A stretch of DNA of 64,000 bases from Bacillota bacterium (GTDB taxonomy: Bacteria; Bacillota; Clostridia; Peptostreptococcales; Anaerovoracaceae): NCBI GenBank assembly GCA_019420525.1, contig JAHZHA010000035.1:44903-108902 (forward strand), given 5' to 3'. Positions 1-7,708 of this stretch are shown one piece after another; the first letter of the stretch is position 1, and each line of letters starts with the position of its first letter. Position numbers and translations under genes: made by a program. Under the pieces are notes generated by a model. It worked only from the letters and a program-made list of their open reading frames with translations, made no database searches and was not told the DNA's origin.

Positions 1-1
1 T

Positions 2-733
2 TATTACAGAAGAGACGGATATTATCCGCCAGCGGTAAGAGAATATCTGATGACGATTCTCAATTCCAATTTCGAAGAGTGGAGAATCGCCAATCCGGAT
101 GCGCCGCTGGACGACTTTGAATTCACTACGGAAAAAATGAGCAATTCAGGTGCGCTGTTCGACCTTAACAAGCTCAGCGACGTGTGCAAGGACGTTCTCG
201 TCCGCGTTCCCGCTGCGGAACTGGTTGACTTTATGAAGGAATGGGCTGCAGAATTCCGTCCGGAACTGATGCCGCTGTTTGAAGGAAATGAAGCACAGCT
301 GGAAAAAATTCTCGATCTTGGAAGAAGCGGAAACAAGCCGAGAAAAGACCTCATTTTCGCGTCGCAGATATTTGAATTTATCAAGTATTTCTTCGACGAA
401 TATTTCGAGATCGAAGGCGAGATACCGGAAAATGTTTCGGAAGAAGATGCGAATGCCATTCTGGCTGCGTATCTGGAGACGTATGACCACAGCGACGATC
501 AGTCTGTCTGGTTTGAAAAGATCCGGACGCTGGGAAGCGCTCTGGGATATGCGGCGAAGCCGAAGGACTACAAGAAGCATCCGGAGGAGTACAAAGGCCA
601 CGTGGGCGATGTCAGTACTGTGATCCGTCTGGCGGTAACCGGAAGGACACAGTCGCCTGACGTCTGGGAGATCCAGCAGATTCTGGGAGAAGAGAGGACG
701 ATTTCCAGAATCAGAGCTTATGCAGCCAGATAG
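2..733 (+). CDS. gltX: Glutamate--tRNA ligase, C-terminal part (5' end outside window)
   Basis: This ORF is open from base 2 with no upstream start, so the N-terminal Rossmann catalytic part lies left of the window. The product charges tRNA-Glu with glutamate in the cytoplasm. What is visible (about 243 residues) starts at the end of the class I catalytic region. The segments EYLMTILNSNFEEWR, then EKMSNSGALFDLNKL, match the clostridial GltX variant, where the KMSKS-like loop is replaced by KMSNSGALFD. A helical anticodon-binding domain follows to the end. The protein ends with RIRAYAAR at a TAG stop. The methionine at base 50 is internal, because the reading frame and family homology continue upstream of it. 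The next gene lies 137 bases downstream. I am confident of the family; another class I aminoacyl-tRNA synthetase is unlikely. Confidence 0.85.
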   Translation, partial: YYRRDGYYPPAVREYLMTILNSNFEEWRIANPDAPLDDFEFTTEKMSNSGALFDLNKLSDVCKDVLVRVPAAELVDFMKEWAAEFRPELMPLFEGNEAQLEKILDLGRSGNKPRKDLIFASQIFEFIKYFFDEYFEIEGEIPENVSEEDANAILAAYLETYDHSDDQSVWFEKIRTLGSALGYAAKPKDYKKHPEEYKGHVGDVSTVIRLAVTGRTQSPDVWEIQQILGEERTISRIRAYAAR

Positions 734-870
734 TTGTTGCAGAGGCCGGGTATTTAATTTAAAATAAGAGCGTAGTGTGCGCCGGTGCGGACACGGAAAG
801 ATATCGTCAATATTTGGCGGAAGAGGGATGTTCCCGAAGCCGCCGGTAAGAAATAAAGGAGAAAATAATC

Positions 871-1092
871 ATGGAAGAATTAGTAAAGCAGAGCATTGAA
901 GAAATCAAGCCGTTCCTCAGAAGAGACGGTGGAGACATCGAATTCGTAGAACTCACTCCGGATAATATCGTTAAAGTGCGCTTAAAGGGTGCATGCCACG
1001 GCTGCCCGGGAGCGCAGCTCACTCTCCAGACTATCGTAGAGAGAATCGTAAAAGAATCTGTTCCTGAAGTAGCAGGCATCGAAGCAGTTTAG
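871..1092 (+). CDS. NifU C-terminal-domain (Nfu-like) Fe-S scaffold
   Basis: This is a 73-residue protein consisting only of the NifU C-terminal (Nfu) domain. Members of this family carry or transfer a [4Fe-4S] cluster, usually bridged between two subunits by a CxxC pair. The pair is present here as CHGCPGA (residues 43-49). The N-terminal half has the typical RRDGGDIEFVEL signature. The ATG follows AAAGGAGAAAATAATC, a good ribosome-binding site. The length is normal for stand-alone Nfu proteins of Clostridia. The gene stands alone between gltX and a terminator at 1111-1140, so it is probably its own transcription unit. It would serve the many Fe-S proteins seen in the window, such as ferredoxin and the GltB-like flavoprotein. 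Confidence 0.85.
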   Translation: MEELVKQSIEEIKPFLRRDGGDIEFVELTPDNIVKVRLKGACHGCPGAQLTLQTIVERIVKESVPEVAGIEAV

Positions 1093-1110
1093 GCAGAATC
1101 GGAAAGAGAT

Positions 1111-1140
1111 ACAGGGGCGCTTGTTTCAGGCAGCCCCTGT
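1111..1140 (+). terminator. Hairpin after the NifU-like gene
   Basis: ACAGGGGC (1111-1118) pairs with GCCCCTGT (1133-1140), giving an 8-bp stem with a 14-base loop. A weak T-rich tail (TGTTGT) follows. It lies 19 bases past the NifU-like stop. It also shows that the TTG codon at 1121 falls inside the hairpin loop and is unlikely to be the start of the next gene. Confidence 0.6.
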
Positions 1141-1174
1141 TGTTGTCAGAAGAGACGGAAAAGGGTATACAGAC

Positions 1175-2488
1175 ATGAGATCAGGCAGCAGACACAATTA
1201 TAGAAAAAGCGGAATCAGAAAAAAAACGGCGGGAATCATAGCCGTTCTCGTCATTGCTGCGGTGGTGGCAGCTTTTGCGGCTTGCGATGCCGGTGGCGAA
1301 GAGAAAGGAAAAGGAAGCGGTTTTTCGCAGAAATCCGAAGAGGCTGTCGATATCAGCATACTGTGCGTGGGAGATGTCATGGCGCATTCCACGAATATCA
1401 CGGCGGCCCTCAGCGCCGGAGGCGGCAGCGCGTACAGCTTTACAGACAATTACCAGTACGTGAAATCTTACATCGAAGAAGCGGATCTGGCGCTGTGCAA
1501 TGTCGAGACGACGTTCGGAGGCGGTCAGCCTCACGGATATCCTACGTTCAACGCGCCCGATGAACTGGCATATGCGCTGGCGGACACGGGATTCGATGTG
1601 GGGATCACCAGCAACAACCATATGATGGACACGGGATTCGACGGAATGCAGCGGACGCTGGAAGTCCTGAGAAATCAGGGAATGGCCACGGTGGGCAGCC
1701 GTTTCGACGGGGAGGACACCTGGACGATAACCGAAGTCAACGGATTGAAGATCGGCCTCGTAGCGTACACCTATGAATCGCCGTCTACGTCTTCCGGCGC
1801 AGTCTCCATCAACGGCAATTATGTATCGAAAGAAGCGGAAGAACTCATCAATTCCTTCAATGTGGATGAACTCGATACCGACCTGGAAAAAATCTGCGGA
1901 GATATAGATTCTGCCAGAGAAGCGGGCGCCGACATCGTAGTTTGCTATCTCCACTGGGGATCTGAATATCAGAGAGAACCGGACGAAAATCAGACATATA
2001 TGGCTCAGACTCTGGCAGACCGGGGTGCAGACATCATTTTCGCATCGCATCCTCACGTTCTGCAGAAGACCGATATCCTGACGTCGGAAGACGGAAGAAA
2101 CGTTCCGGTATTTTATTCCATGGGCAATTTCATCTCCAATCAGCGGACGGAGACATTACCGTCCATCGCAAATAAACGATATACAGAACAGGGGATGATC
2201 GCCGTGGTGGATCTCAGCGTTATGAAGAGTACCGGTGAGATCATCGAAAAGACGATGAGAGTGATTCCTACCTGGGTTGACCGCTATGGCAGCCCGACAA
2301 AATATGCCATCGTTCCGCTGGACGCGGATATGAACTCAAATGCGGCGCTGAACGCCTCCGGCCATCTGAGCCGGGCGCAGGAAGCTCTCGAAGATGTGAC
2401 AGCGCTGCTGGGCGAAGACTGTCTGAAAGGAATCAATATGCCGGGAATCTCTTCGGATGCGGAAAAATCTGAGAAGAAAGCGGCATGA
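1175..2488 (+). CDS. CapA-family metallophosphatase-like lipoprotein
   Basis: This is a 437-residue protein of the PGA_cap / CapA family, which has a calcineurin-like fold. Relatives include the poly-gamma-glutamate anchoring protein CapA. The N-terminus has basic residues, then a hydrophobic stretch (IIAVLVIAAVVAAFAA) and a lipobox-like FAACD, so it is probably a lipoprotein on the outer face of the membrane. Family motifs in order are LCVGDVMAHS near residue 65, NVETTFGG, TSNNHMMDTGFDG, YLHWGSEYQ, and FASHPHVLQ...YSMGNFISNQ. These supply the usual metal-ligand His and Asn residues. I chose the ATG at 1175 because the open frame upstream begins with a TTG inside a terminator hairpin. No cap biosynthesis genes (capB, capC) are near, so a role in polyglutamate export is not supported. 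General cell-surface hydrolase is a safer reading. Confidence 0.75.
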   Translation: MRSGSRHNYRKSGIRKKTAGIIAVLVIAAVVAAFAACDAGGEEKGKGSGFSQKSEEAVDISILCVGDVMAHSTNITAALSAGGGSAYSFTDNYQYVKSYIEEADLALCNVETTFGGGQPHGYPTFNAPDELAYALADTGFDVGITSNNHMMDTGFDGMQRTLEVLRNQGMATVGSRFDGEDTWTITEVNGLKIGLVAYTYESPSTSSGAVSINGNYVSKEAEELINSFNVDELDTDLEKICGDIDSAREAGADIVVCYLHWGSEYQREPDENQTYMAQTLADRGADIIFASHPHVLQKTDILTSEDGRNVPVFYSMGNFISNQRTETLPSIANKRYTEQGMIAVVDLSVMKSTGEIIEKTMRVIPTWVDRYGSPTKYAIVPLDADMNSNAALNASGHLSRAQEALEDVTALLGEDCLKGINMPGISSDAEKSEKKAA

Positions 2489-2591
2489 TGTATGACGTGT
2501 TTTGCAGGCAGAAGAATGCCGGCGTACGGTGAGAGAAATGAAACGCACGGCCTCAGTGAAAGAGGTACGACAGAAAATGGCGGATGGAAAT

Positions 2592-4007
2592 ATGACAGAA
2601 AAGGATTATTTGAAGAGAATCGATTCCCTGCGAGATGAGATGGTGGAAGATCTTCGGGGACTCGTCCGGAAGGAGAGCACTTCTCAGGTTCCGGAAAAAG
2701 GAGCTCCGTTCGGTCCTGGAGTGGCGGAAGCCTATGATTTTATGATGGAGCTGGCGAAACGCGAAAATTTCCAGGTCTATGATGCGGACGGATACGGCGG
2801 TCACATCGATTTCGGCTCTTCGGAGAAAGAAGGAATCATGGGCATTCTGTGTCATCTCGACGTGGTAGCGGCAGGAAAAGGCTGGAATTATGATCCTTTC
2901 GGCGCAGTGATGGAAAACGGACGTATTTACGGACGCGGAACGCTGGACGACAAAGGGCCTACCATTGCGGCTTTCTATGCCATGAAGGCTCTGAAGGACT
3001 GCGGAATCGAGCCGAAAAAGAAAATCAGAATGATCCTGGGACTCGACGAAGAGACGGAGAGTGCCGGCATGAAATATTATAAAGAAAAGGTCGCCATGCC
3101 GGACTTCGCCATCGTGCCGGATTCCGATTTTCCGCTGGTTAGCGGAGAGAAAGGCATCATGATTTTCGATCTCGCGAAAAAGATCGGAAAGCAGGAAGCA
3201 GGAGGAATCGCTCTGAAGCGCCTTTGGGGCGGAGAAGCACCTAATATGGTGCCCGATGCGGCGTCCGCCGTCATCCACTGTGAAAAGGGATATGATGCGG
3301 TGCGGAGAGCGGCAGAAGAATTCACGAGCGCGACGGGTCATGAAATCACGATGAAAAGCAGGGGAAGGAGCTTGGAGATTTCTTGCTCCGGCAGATCGGC
3401 TCACGGCGCTATGCCTTGGAAGGGGCTGAATGCTGTCTCGGTTCTGATGGAATTCCTGGGAAAGCTCACTTTCAACTGTCCAGGGGTCAACGATTTCATA
3501 TCTTTCTACAATGAATACATCGGCTTTGATCTGGAAGGAACGCGCATCGGGTGTGCCATGGAGGACGAAATCTCCGGCAGACTCGTCTGGAATTCCGGCA
3601 TGATACTCATGGAAAAGGAAGTGATTTCGCTGAAGGTGAACGTGAGAATTCCCGTCAGTTTCAGCGACGAAGATGTCTGTGCGGCGATGAGGCCGGTGCT
3701 GGAAAAATATGAAATCGGCATCGTGAGAGGCATGTACAAAGGACCTCTGTATTATCCGGAAGACAGTGAGATCGTCAGAACGCTGCTGTCGGTCTACCGG
3801 GAACATACCGGTGACGAGGCGTCTCAGCCTCTGGTGATCGGCGGCGGTACGTACGCCAGGGAGATGGAGAACGCCATCGCTTTCGGAGCCCTGTTTCCGG
3901 GAGATCCCGATATCATGCACCAGGCCGACGAATACATTTCCGTCGAGCGGCTTGTTCTCACGGCGAAAATATATGCCGACGCCATTTACCGCCTTGCCGT
4001 GGAATAA
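2592..4007 (+). CDS. Sapep/PepV-type dipeptidase (M20 metallopeptidase)
   Basis: This is a cytoplasmic M20-family dipeptidase of the PepV/Sapep group (471 residues from this start; PepV is about 470). The metal site is complete: the first His and Asp in CHLDVVAAG, the bridging Asp in GRGTLDDKGP, the catalytic Glu pair in DEETES, and the last His in MHQADEY near the end. The lid domain lies between roughly residues 180 and 380. Three in-frame starts are possible (ATG at 2538, 2577 and 2592). The ATG at 2592 matches the known N-terminus of PepV best, but 2577 has an AAGAGG motif upstream. The role is recycling of dipeptides. It sits alone between the CapA-like gene and tsaE. Confidence 0.8.
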   Translation: MTEKDYLKRIDSLRDEMVEDLRGLVRKESTSQVPEKGAPFGPGVAEAYDFMMELAKRENFQVYDADGYGGHIDFGSSEKEGIMGILCHLDVVAAGKGWNYDPFGAVMENGRIYGRGTLDDKGPTIAAFYAMKALKDCGIEPKKKIRMILGLDEETESAGMKYYKEKVAMPDFAIVPDSDFPLVSGEKGIMIFDLAKKIGKQEAGGIALKRLWGGEAPNMVPDAASAVIHCEKGYDAVRRAAEEFTSATGHEITMKSRGRSLEISCSGRSAHGAMPWKGLNAVSVLMEFLGKLTFNCPGVNDFISFYNEYIGFDLEGTRIGCAMEDEISGRLVWNSGMILMEKEVISLKVNVRIPVSFSDEDVCAAMRPVLEKYEIGIVRGMYKGPLYYPEDSEIVRTLLSVYREHTGDEASQPLVIGGGTYAREMENAIAFGALFPGDPDIMHQADEYISVERLVLTAKIYADAIYRLAVE

Positions 4008-4054
4008 AGGACGGTACGGGAAAAAGACAGCGGAAACGCAGGAGAAATCAGAAT

Positions 4055-4477
4055 ATGCTGTTAAAGATAAAAAATGAAGAAGAAACCGGACGTTTCGGCA
4101 GAGCATTGGCGGCTCAGCTGATGCCGGGAGACATCGTATGCCTCGTGGGTGATCTCGGAACGGGAAAGACGGCTCTGACGAAAGCCATCGCGGCCGGACT
4201 GGGAATCGAGGAGCATATCTCGAGTCCTACGTTTAACATCGTCAGAGAATACCATTCCGGAAGACTGCCGCTGTACCATTTCGACGTATATCGTCTGGGC
4301 AGCCCGGAGGAACTCTTCGAAACCGGGGCCAGAGAATACTTTTATGGTCAGGGAGTCTGCGTCATCGAATGGGCGGATCTCATCGCGGATGAAATACCTT
4401 CCGGAAGCCGGATTATCCGGATTTCCTACGGAGACAGAGAAGGCGAACGAATTTACGATATAGGTACGACAGAATGA
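4055..4477 (+). CDS. tsaE: tRNA t6A biosynthesis ATPase TsaE
   Basis: TsaE is the small ATPase that resets the TsaB-TsaD complex making N6-threonylcarbamoyladenosine on ANN-decoding tRNAs. The 140-residue length fits. Seen in the sequence are a Walker A loop (GDLGTGKT, residues 32-39), the segment SSPTFNIVREY, the family motif PLYHFDVYRL, and IEWAD near residue 106. The ATG at 4055 follows CAGGAGAAATCAGAAT. Its stop (TGA, 4475-4477) overlaps the ATG of the tsaB-rimI fusion at 4474, so the two genes are translationally coupled. Confidence 0.9.
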   Translation: MLLKIKNEEETGRFGRALAAQLMPGDIVCLVGDLGTGKTALTKAIAAGLGIEEHISSPTFNIVREYHSGRLPLYHFDVYRLGSPEELFETGAREYFYGQGVCVIEWADLIADEIPSGSRIIRISYGDREGERIYDIGTTE

Positions 4478-5706
4478 AAATCTTAGTAATCGATACGACG
4501 GGGGCGACAGCCTCCGTCTCTGTGATAAATGAAAAAAAAGAAATCGTCAGCGAGCTGTCCGGCGATACTATGAGTCATCTCCGGAAGCTCATGCCCATGA
4601 CGGAGGCTGTCCTGAAAAAATCATGCACGGAGAAAAGCGAACTCACGCATGTGGCGGCAGCGGTGGGACCCGGATCGTTTACAGGCATCCGCATCGGGAT
4701 GGCTTCGGCCATGATTCTGGCTCAGGCCTGGAATCTGCCGATGGCGGCCGTTTCTTCGCTCATGTGTTATGCGGAAGCGTTTCCGGGAGAACGCGCGCTG
4801 ATCTGTCCGATGATCGATGCGCGCCACGGACAGGTTTTCTGCGGTGCATTCCGGCTGTCCGGCGGCGAAAACGGGGAAGACGCCCTGCCGGAAGCGGTCA
4901 AAGAAGAAAAAATCCGGGACGGCGTGGAATTTGTCAGCATGATTTTGCAGGATACCGGCGGCGAAAGCGGAACAGAGAAGATAATCTTCTGCGGAGACGG
5001 CGCACAACGGTATGCATCCGGTGCGGCCGAAAGGCAGGAACGATGCACCGTCTGCGATCCGGAGCCTGTTTCGCGCGCCCGGGCGGCGGCGCTGCTGGCT
5101 CTGCGCATGATCCGCGTGGGGCAGACGACATCCTGCGAAGAGATCCGCCCGGTCTATCTGCGCAAATCCGAAGCGGAGCGCAAGCGGGAGGAGAAGAGGA
5201 CAGAAAAAGCAAAAAAACAGGAAGTCCAAGAGGAGCCGGTTTTTGAACTGCCTCCGGCGGACGAGGCCATCTCCTACCGGCGGGCGTCCGAGCGGGATGC
5301 AGAGGCCGCTGCTGCTCTGGACGCGCTTTGCTTCCGCACGCCGTGGAGCAGAAAAGCTTTCGACGGAGAGCTGGACGGATCCAAAGATACGATTTATATC
5401 GCGGCGGAAAACAGCAGGGGAGAGCTGATCGGCTTTGCGGGCATCGCCTGTGTACTGGACGAAGGAGAAGTCAACCGGGTGGCGGTTCATCCCCTTTACC
5501 GCGCCAGAGGCATAGCTGACCGGATGATGGATCTGCTGCTGGATGCGGCAGAGGGAAAAGGTGTAAAAATCCAGTTTCTGGAAGTTAGGGAGGCCAACCG
5601 GCAGGCCATCGCACTGTATAAGAATCACGGCTTTTCCGTGGTAGGACGGCGCGACGGTTATTACGCGGAAACAGGCGAAAACGCGCTGCTCATGCGCCGT
5701 GAATAG
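4474..5706 (+). CDS. tsaB: TsaB fused to RimI-type N-acetyltransferase
   Basis: This 410-residue protein joins two normally separate genes. Residues 1 to about 225 are TsaB, the non-catalytic partner of TsaD: it starts ILVIDTTGATASVS and has the TsaB signature VGPGSFTGIRIG near residue 66. A charged linker (about 228-250, rich in Lys, Glu and Arg) leads to a GNAT acetyltransferase like RimI (about 255-410). That half contains ISYRRASERDAEA, the CF-TPWS motif, the acetyl-CoA loop VHPLYRARGIADRMM, and a C-terminal EVREANRQAIALYKNHGF. RimI acetylates the N-terminal Ala of ribosomal protein S18, while other GNATs of this group have broader Nα-acetylation roles. The gene overlaps tsaE by 4 bases and is followed by a small Cys-rich gene and tsaD. 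Both halves look intact. The fusion is read in one frame without any stop, so a sequencing artefact is unlikely. Confidence 0.87.
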   Translation: MKILVIDTTGATASVSVINEKKEIVSELSGDTMSHLRKLMPMTEAVLKKSCTEKSELTHVAAAVGPGSFTGIRIGMASAMILAQAWNLPMAAVSSLMCYAEAFPGERALICPMIDARHGQVFCGAFRLSGGENGEDALPEAVKEEKIRDGVEFVSMILQDTGGESGTEKIIFCGDGAQRYASGAAERQERCTVCDPEPVSRARAAALLALRMIRVGQTTSCEEIRPVYLRKSEAERKREEKRTEKAKKQEVQEEPVFELPPADEAISYRRASERDAEAAAALDALCFRTPWSRKAFDGELDGSKDTIYIAAENSRGELIGFAGIACVLDEGEVNRVAVHPLYRARGIADRMMDLLLDAAEGKGVKIQFLEVREANRQAIALYKNHGFSVVGRRDGYYAETGENALLMRRE

Positions 5707-5770
5707 GAATCCGCATTTTCTGTAATACTGAAAGTAGAAGGAAAAACCAGGTATTACAGGAGGTGATTCG

Positions 5771-5995
5771 ATGTCTGCGGAGGAAAGAAAAGACGCAGCG
5801 CGGGGAGAATACTCTGCAAACGGCATGAGGATATCCGGAAACCAGGGAGGATACGATGTGTCCTGCAGCTGCAGAAATTATGCGCCGCGGAGCGGTATCC
5901 GGACGATCAACATGGAAGACTACAGCAGCTGTGACAGCTGTACGCATCTGCGTTCCGATATGAAATGCGGAATCGCGCAGAAGACACTGTCGTAG
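5771..5995 (+). CDS. Small Cys-rich protein between tsaB-rimI and tsaD
   Basis: This is a 74-residue protein that I do not recognise. It has five cysteines arranged C-x-C (residues 32 and 34) and C-x2-C-x8-C (residues 54, 57 and 66), a pattern that could bind one zinc ion or a cluster. There is no signal peptide or membrane segment. The ATG is preceded by a very strong site (CAGGAGGTGATTCG), which supports translation. It sits 64 bases after the fusion gene and 135 bases before tsaD in the same direction, so it is probably in the t6A operon. Its function is unknown. A metal-binding helper or regulatory peptide would be guesswork. Confidence 0.65.
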   Translation: MSAEERKDAARGEYSANGMRISGNQGGYDVSCSCRNYAPRSGIRTINMEDYSSCDSCTHLRSDMKCGIAQKTLS

Positions 5996-6130
5996 CGGAA
6001 AAAACGGGCACCGATGGCCCTCCGGCGGCTGCAGAGAAACGGAATCATCAGAATATTCACCGGAAAAAATCCGCCCGGGAGAGATCGTGCAGATGCGGTC
6101 TTTTCCGGGCATGAAAATGGAGAAAACAAT

Positions 6131-7150
6131 ATGAAAAACGGAAGATTTCTCACTCTCGGCATCGAAAGCAGCTGCGACGAGACGGCGGCAGCCGTTCTGG
6201 CCGACGGACGGGAAGTGTATTCAAATATCATATCGTCGCAGATCGAGATCCATACGCTGTACGGCGGAGTCGTGCCGGAGATCGCGTCGAGAAAACATCT
6301 GGAAAATATCGTGCCCGTCATATCAAGGGCTCTTTCGGAAGCAGGCGTGACGGCTGACGACATCGATCTCATAGGAGTCACTCATGGACCGGGCCTCGTA
6401 GGCGCGCTGATCATCGGCGTGGCTGCGGCGAAAGCGCTGTCTTTTGCCAGAGATATTCCCCTCGTGGGAGTTCATCATCTCCAGGGGCACATCAGCGCCA
6501 ATTACATAGCCGCGCCGCAGTTGGAGCCGCCTTTCACGGCAGTCGTCGTCTCGGGAGGCAATACGGACATCATAGATGTCAGAGGGTACAATGATCTGAA
6601 ACTGCTGGGCGTCACGAGGGATGACGCAGCGGGAGAGGCCATGGACAAGGTTGCGAGAGTGCTGGGGCTCGGCTATCCCGGCGGCCCCAAGATCGATCGG
6701 CTGGCAAAAGAAGGAAATCCCCACGCTTTCGAATTCAAGCGCGTCCTTCTGGAAAAGGGAAGTTATGATTTCAGTTTCAGCGGGCTGAAGACAGGAGTCC
6801 TGAATCACGTGAACGGCATGAAACAGCGGGGAGAAGAGGTCAACACCGCCGACATTGCGGCAAGTTTTCAGCTGGCGGTGATGGAAGTCATCGTACAGAA
6901 AGCGGTGGCCGCGGCTCTCGAATTCGGACGTGACACACTGGCGCTGGCCGGCGGTGTAGCGGCCAACAGTCTGCTGCGCACCATGATGCAGCAGGAGTGT
7001 GAGAAGAACGGCATCCGGTTTTACCGGCCGGAACCTGTGCTGTGCACCGACAATGCGGCCATGATCGCCTGCGCGGCGTATTATCGTTATAAGGAAGGAT
7101 ATCAGGACGATCTGTCATTGGATGCCTGTCCGGTTCTCGATTTTGAATAA
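6131..7150 (+). CDS. tsaD: tRNA threonylcarbamoyl transferase TsaD
   Basis: TsaD transfers the threonylcarbamoyl group to A37 of tRNAs as the catalytic subunit of the TsaB-TsaD-TsaE machine. The length from this start (339 residues) is typical. Visible motifs are LGIESSCDETAAA at the N-terminus, GGVVPEIASRKH, the metal-binding pair in HHLQGHISAN, SGGNT, the segment GYPGGPKIDRLA, and GGVAANSLLR near the C-terminus. The frame is open upstream to 6014, but ATG 6131 follows ATGGAGAAAACAAT and matches the family N-terminus exactly. It is the last gene of the tsaE/tsaB-rimI cluster. TsaC/Sua5, which makes the threonylcarbamoyl-AMP substrate, is not in the window. Confidence 0.93.
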   Translation: MKNGRFLTLGIESSCDETAAAVLADGREVYSNIISSQIEIHTLYGGVVPEIASRKHLENIVPVISRALSEAGVTADDIDLIGVTHGPGLVGALIIGVAAAKALSFARDIPLVGVHHLQGHISANYIAAPQLEPPFTAVVVSGGNTDIIDVRGYNDLKLLGVTRDDAAGEAMDKVARVLGLGYPGGPKIDRLAKEGNPHAFEFKRVLLEKGSYDFSFSGLKTGVLNHVNGMKQRGEEVNTADIAASFQLAVMEVIVQKAVAAALEFGRDTLALAGGVAANSLLRTMMQQECEKNGIRFYRPEPVLCTDNAAMIACAAYYRYKEGYQDDLSLDACPVLDFE

Positions 7151-7242
7151 TGCGGCTGGAGAGGGCGGAAAGCCGCAGATGGAAACTGTGGAATGATGCC
7201 TGGAGAAGCATAAAATAATAATGAAGCGAAAAGAATAAAATG

Positions 7243-7292
7243 AAAAAAGAGGATATCCTGACGGCTGGTGCCGTCGGGGTATCCTCTTTCTT
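7243..7292. terminator. Bidirectional terminator between tsaD and acpP
   Basis: A stem of about 17 bp with one mismatch runs from 7249 to 7286 (GAGGATATCC...GGGTATCCTC, with an inner GACGGC/GCCGTC). It is followed by TTTCTT on the plus strand. On the minus strand it is followed by six T (the AAAAAA at 7243-7248). It serves the convergent tsaD and acpP transcripts. Confidence 0.8.
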
Positions 7293-7345
7293 GTCTGCAA
7301 CGGTCGTATTTAAAATGAATTGTCCGCTTTCGCCGACACTGCTGT

Positions 7346-7582
7346 CTATTTGTCTGCGATCTGATCTTCGATGAAGTTTACGATATCACCGATGTTTGCG
7401 AATTTCTCAGCTTCTTCGTCCGGAATTTCGATTTCGTATTCGTCTTCGATAGCCATGATGATTTCCACAGCGTCGAGAGAATCAGCCTCCAGGTCTTTTG
7501 TAAGGCTCGTGTCCGGAGTGATTGCAGATGCGTCTACGTCTAACTGATCGATGATAATTTCTTTAACTTTATCAAATACCAT
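7346..7582 (-). CDS. acpP: Acyl carrier protein
   Basis: This is a 78-residue acidic acyl carrier protein, the shuttle for fatty acid synthesis intermediates. The phosphopantetheine attachment serine is in the standard LEADSLDAVEIIMAIED motif (Ser about residue 35). Length and charge are typical. The ATG follows AGGAGGTTAACAC. It has its own promoter on the minus strand at 7625-7653. No other fab genes are adjacent, so it is transcribed alone, upstream of a shared bidirectional terminator. Confidence 0.93.
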   Translation of the reverse strand: MVFDKVKEIIIDQLDVDASAITPDTSLTKDLEADSLDAVEIIMAIEDEYEIEIPDEEAEKFANIGDIVNFIEDQIADK

Positions 7583-7624
7583 GTGTTAACCTCCTATGGT
7601 TCATTTCCCGTTAAGTACACGCCT

Positions 7625-7653
7625 ATTATAAGGGCAGAACAAGGGGAATGCAA
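7625..7653 (-). promoter_or_regulatory. Probable sigma-A promoter of acpP
   Basis: On the minus strand a TTGCAT (-35, bases 7653-7648) and a perfect TATAAT (-10, bases 7630-7625) are separated by exactly 17 bases. They lie about 43 bases upstream of the acpP start codon. The -35 match is only partial. Confidence 0.6.
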
Positions 7654-7708
7654 TACCTTTTTGCGTGTTTTCAAAAAATATTTTGATAGACAAATGAACT
7701 TGTCGGAA

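Noticed and set aside
2553..4106. Open frame of 517 codons opposite the PepV-type gene
   Set aside because: It is antisense to a gene with complete metal-ligand motifs and has no homology that I can recognise.
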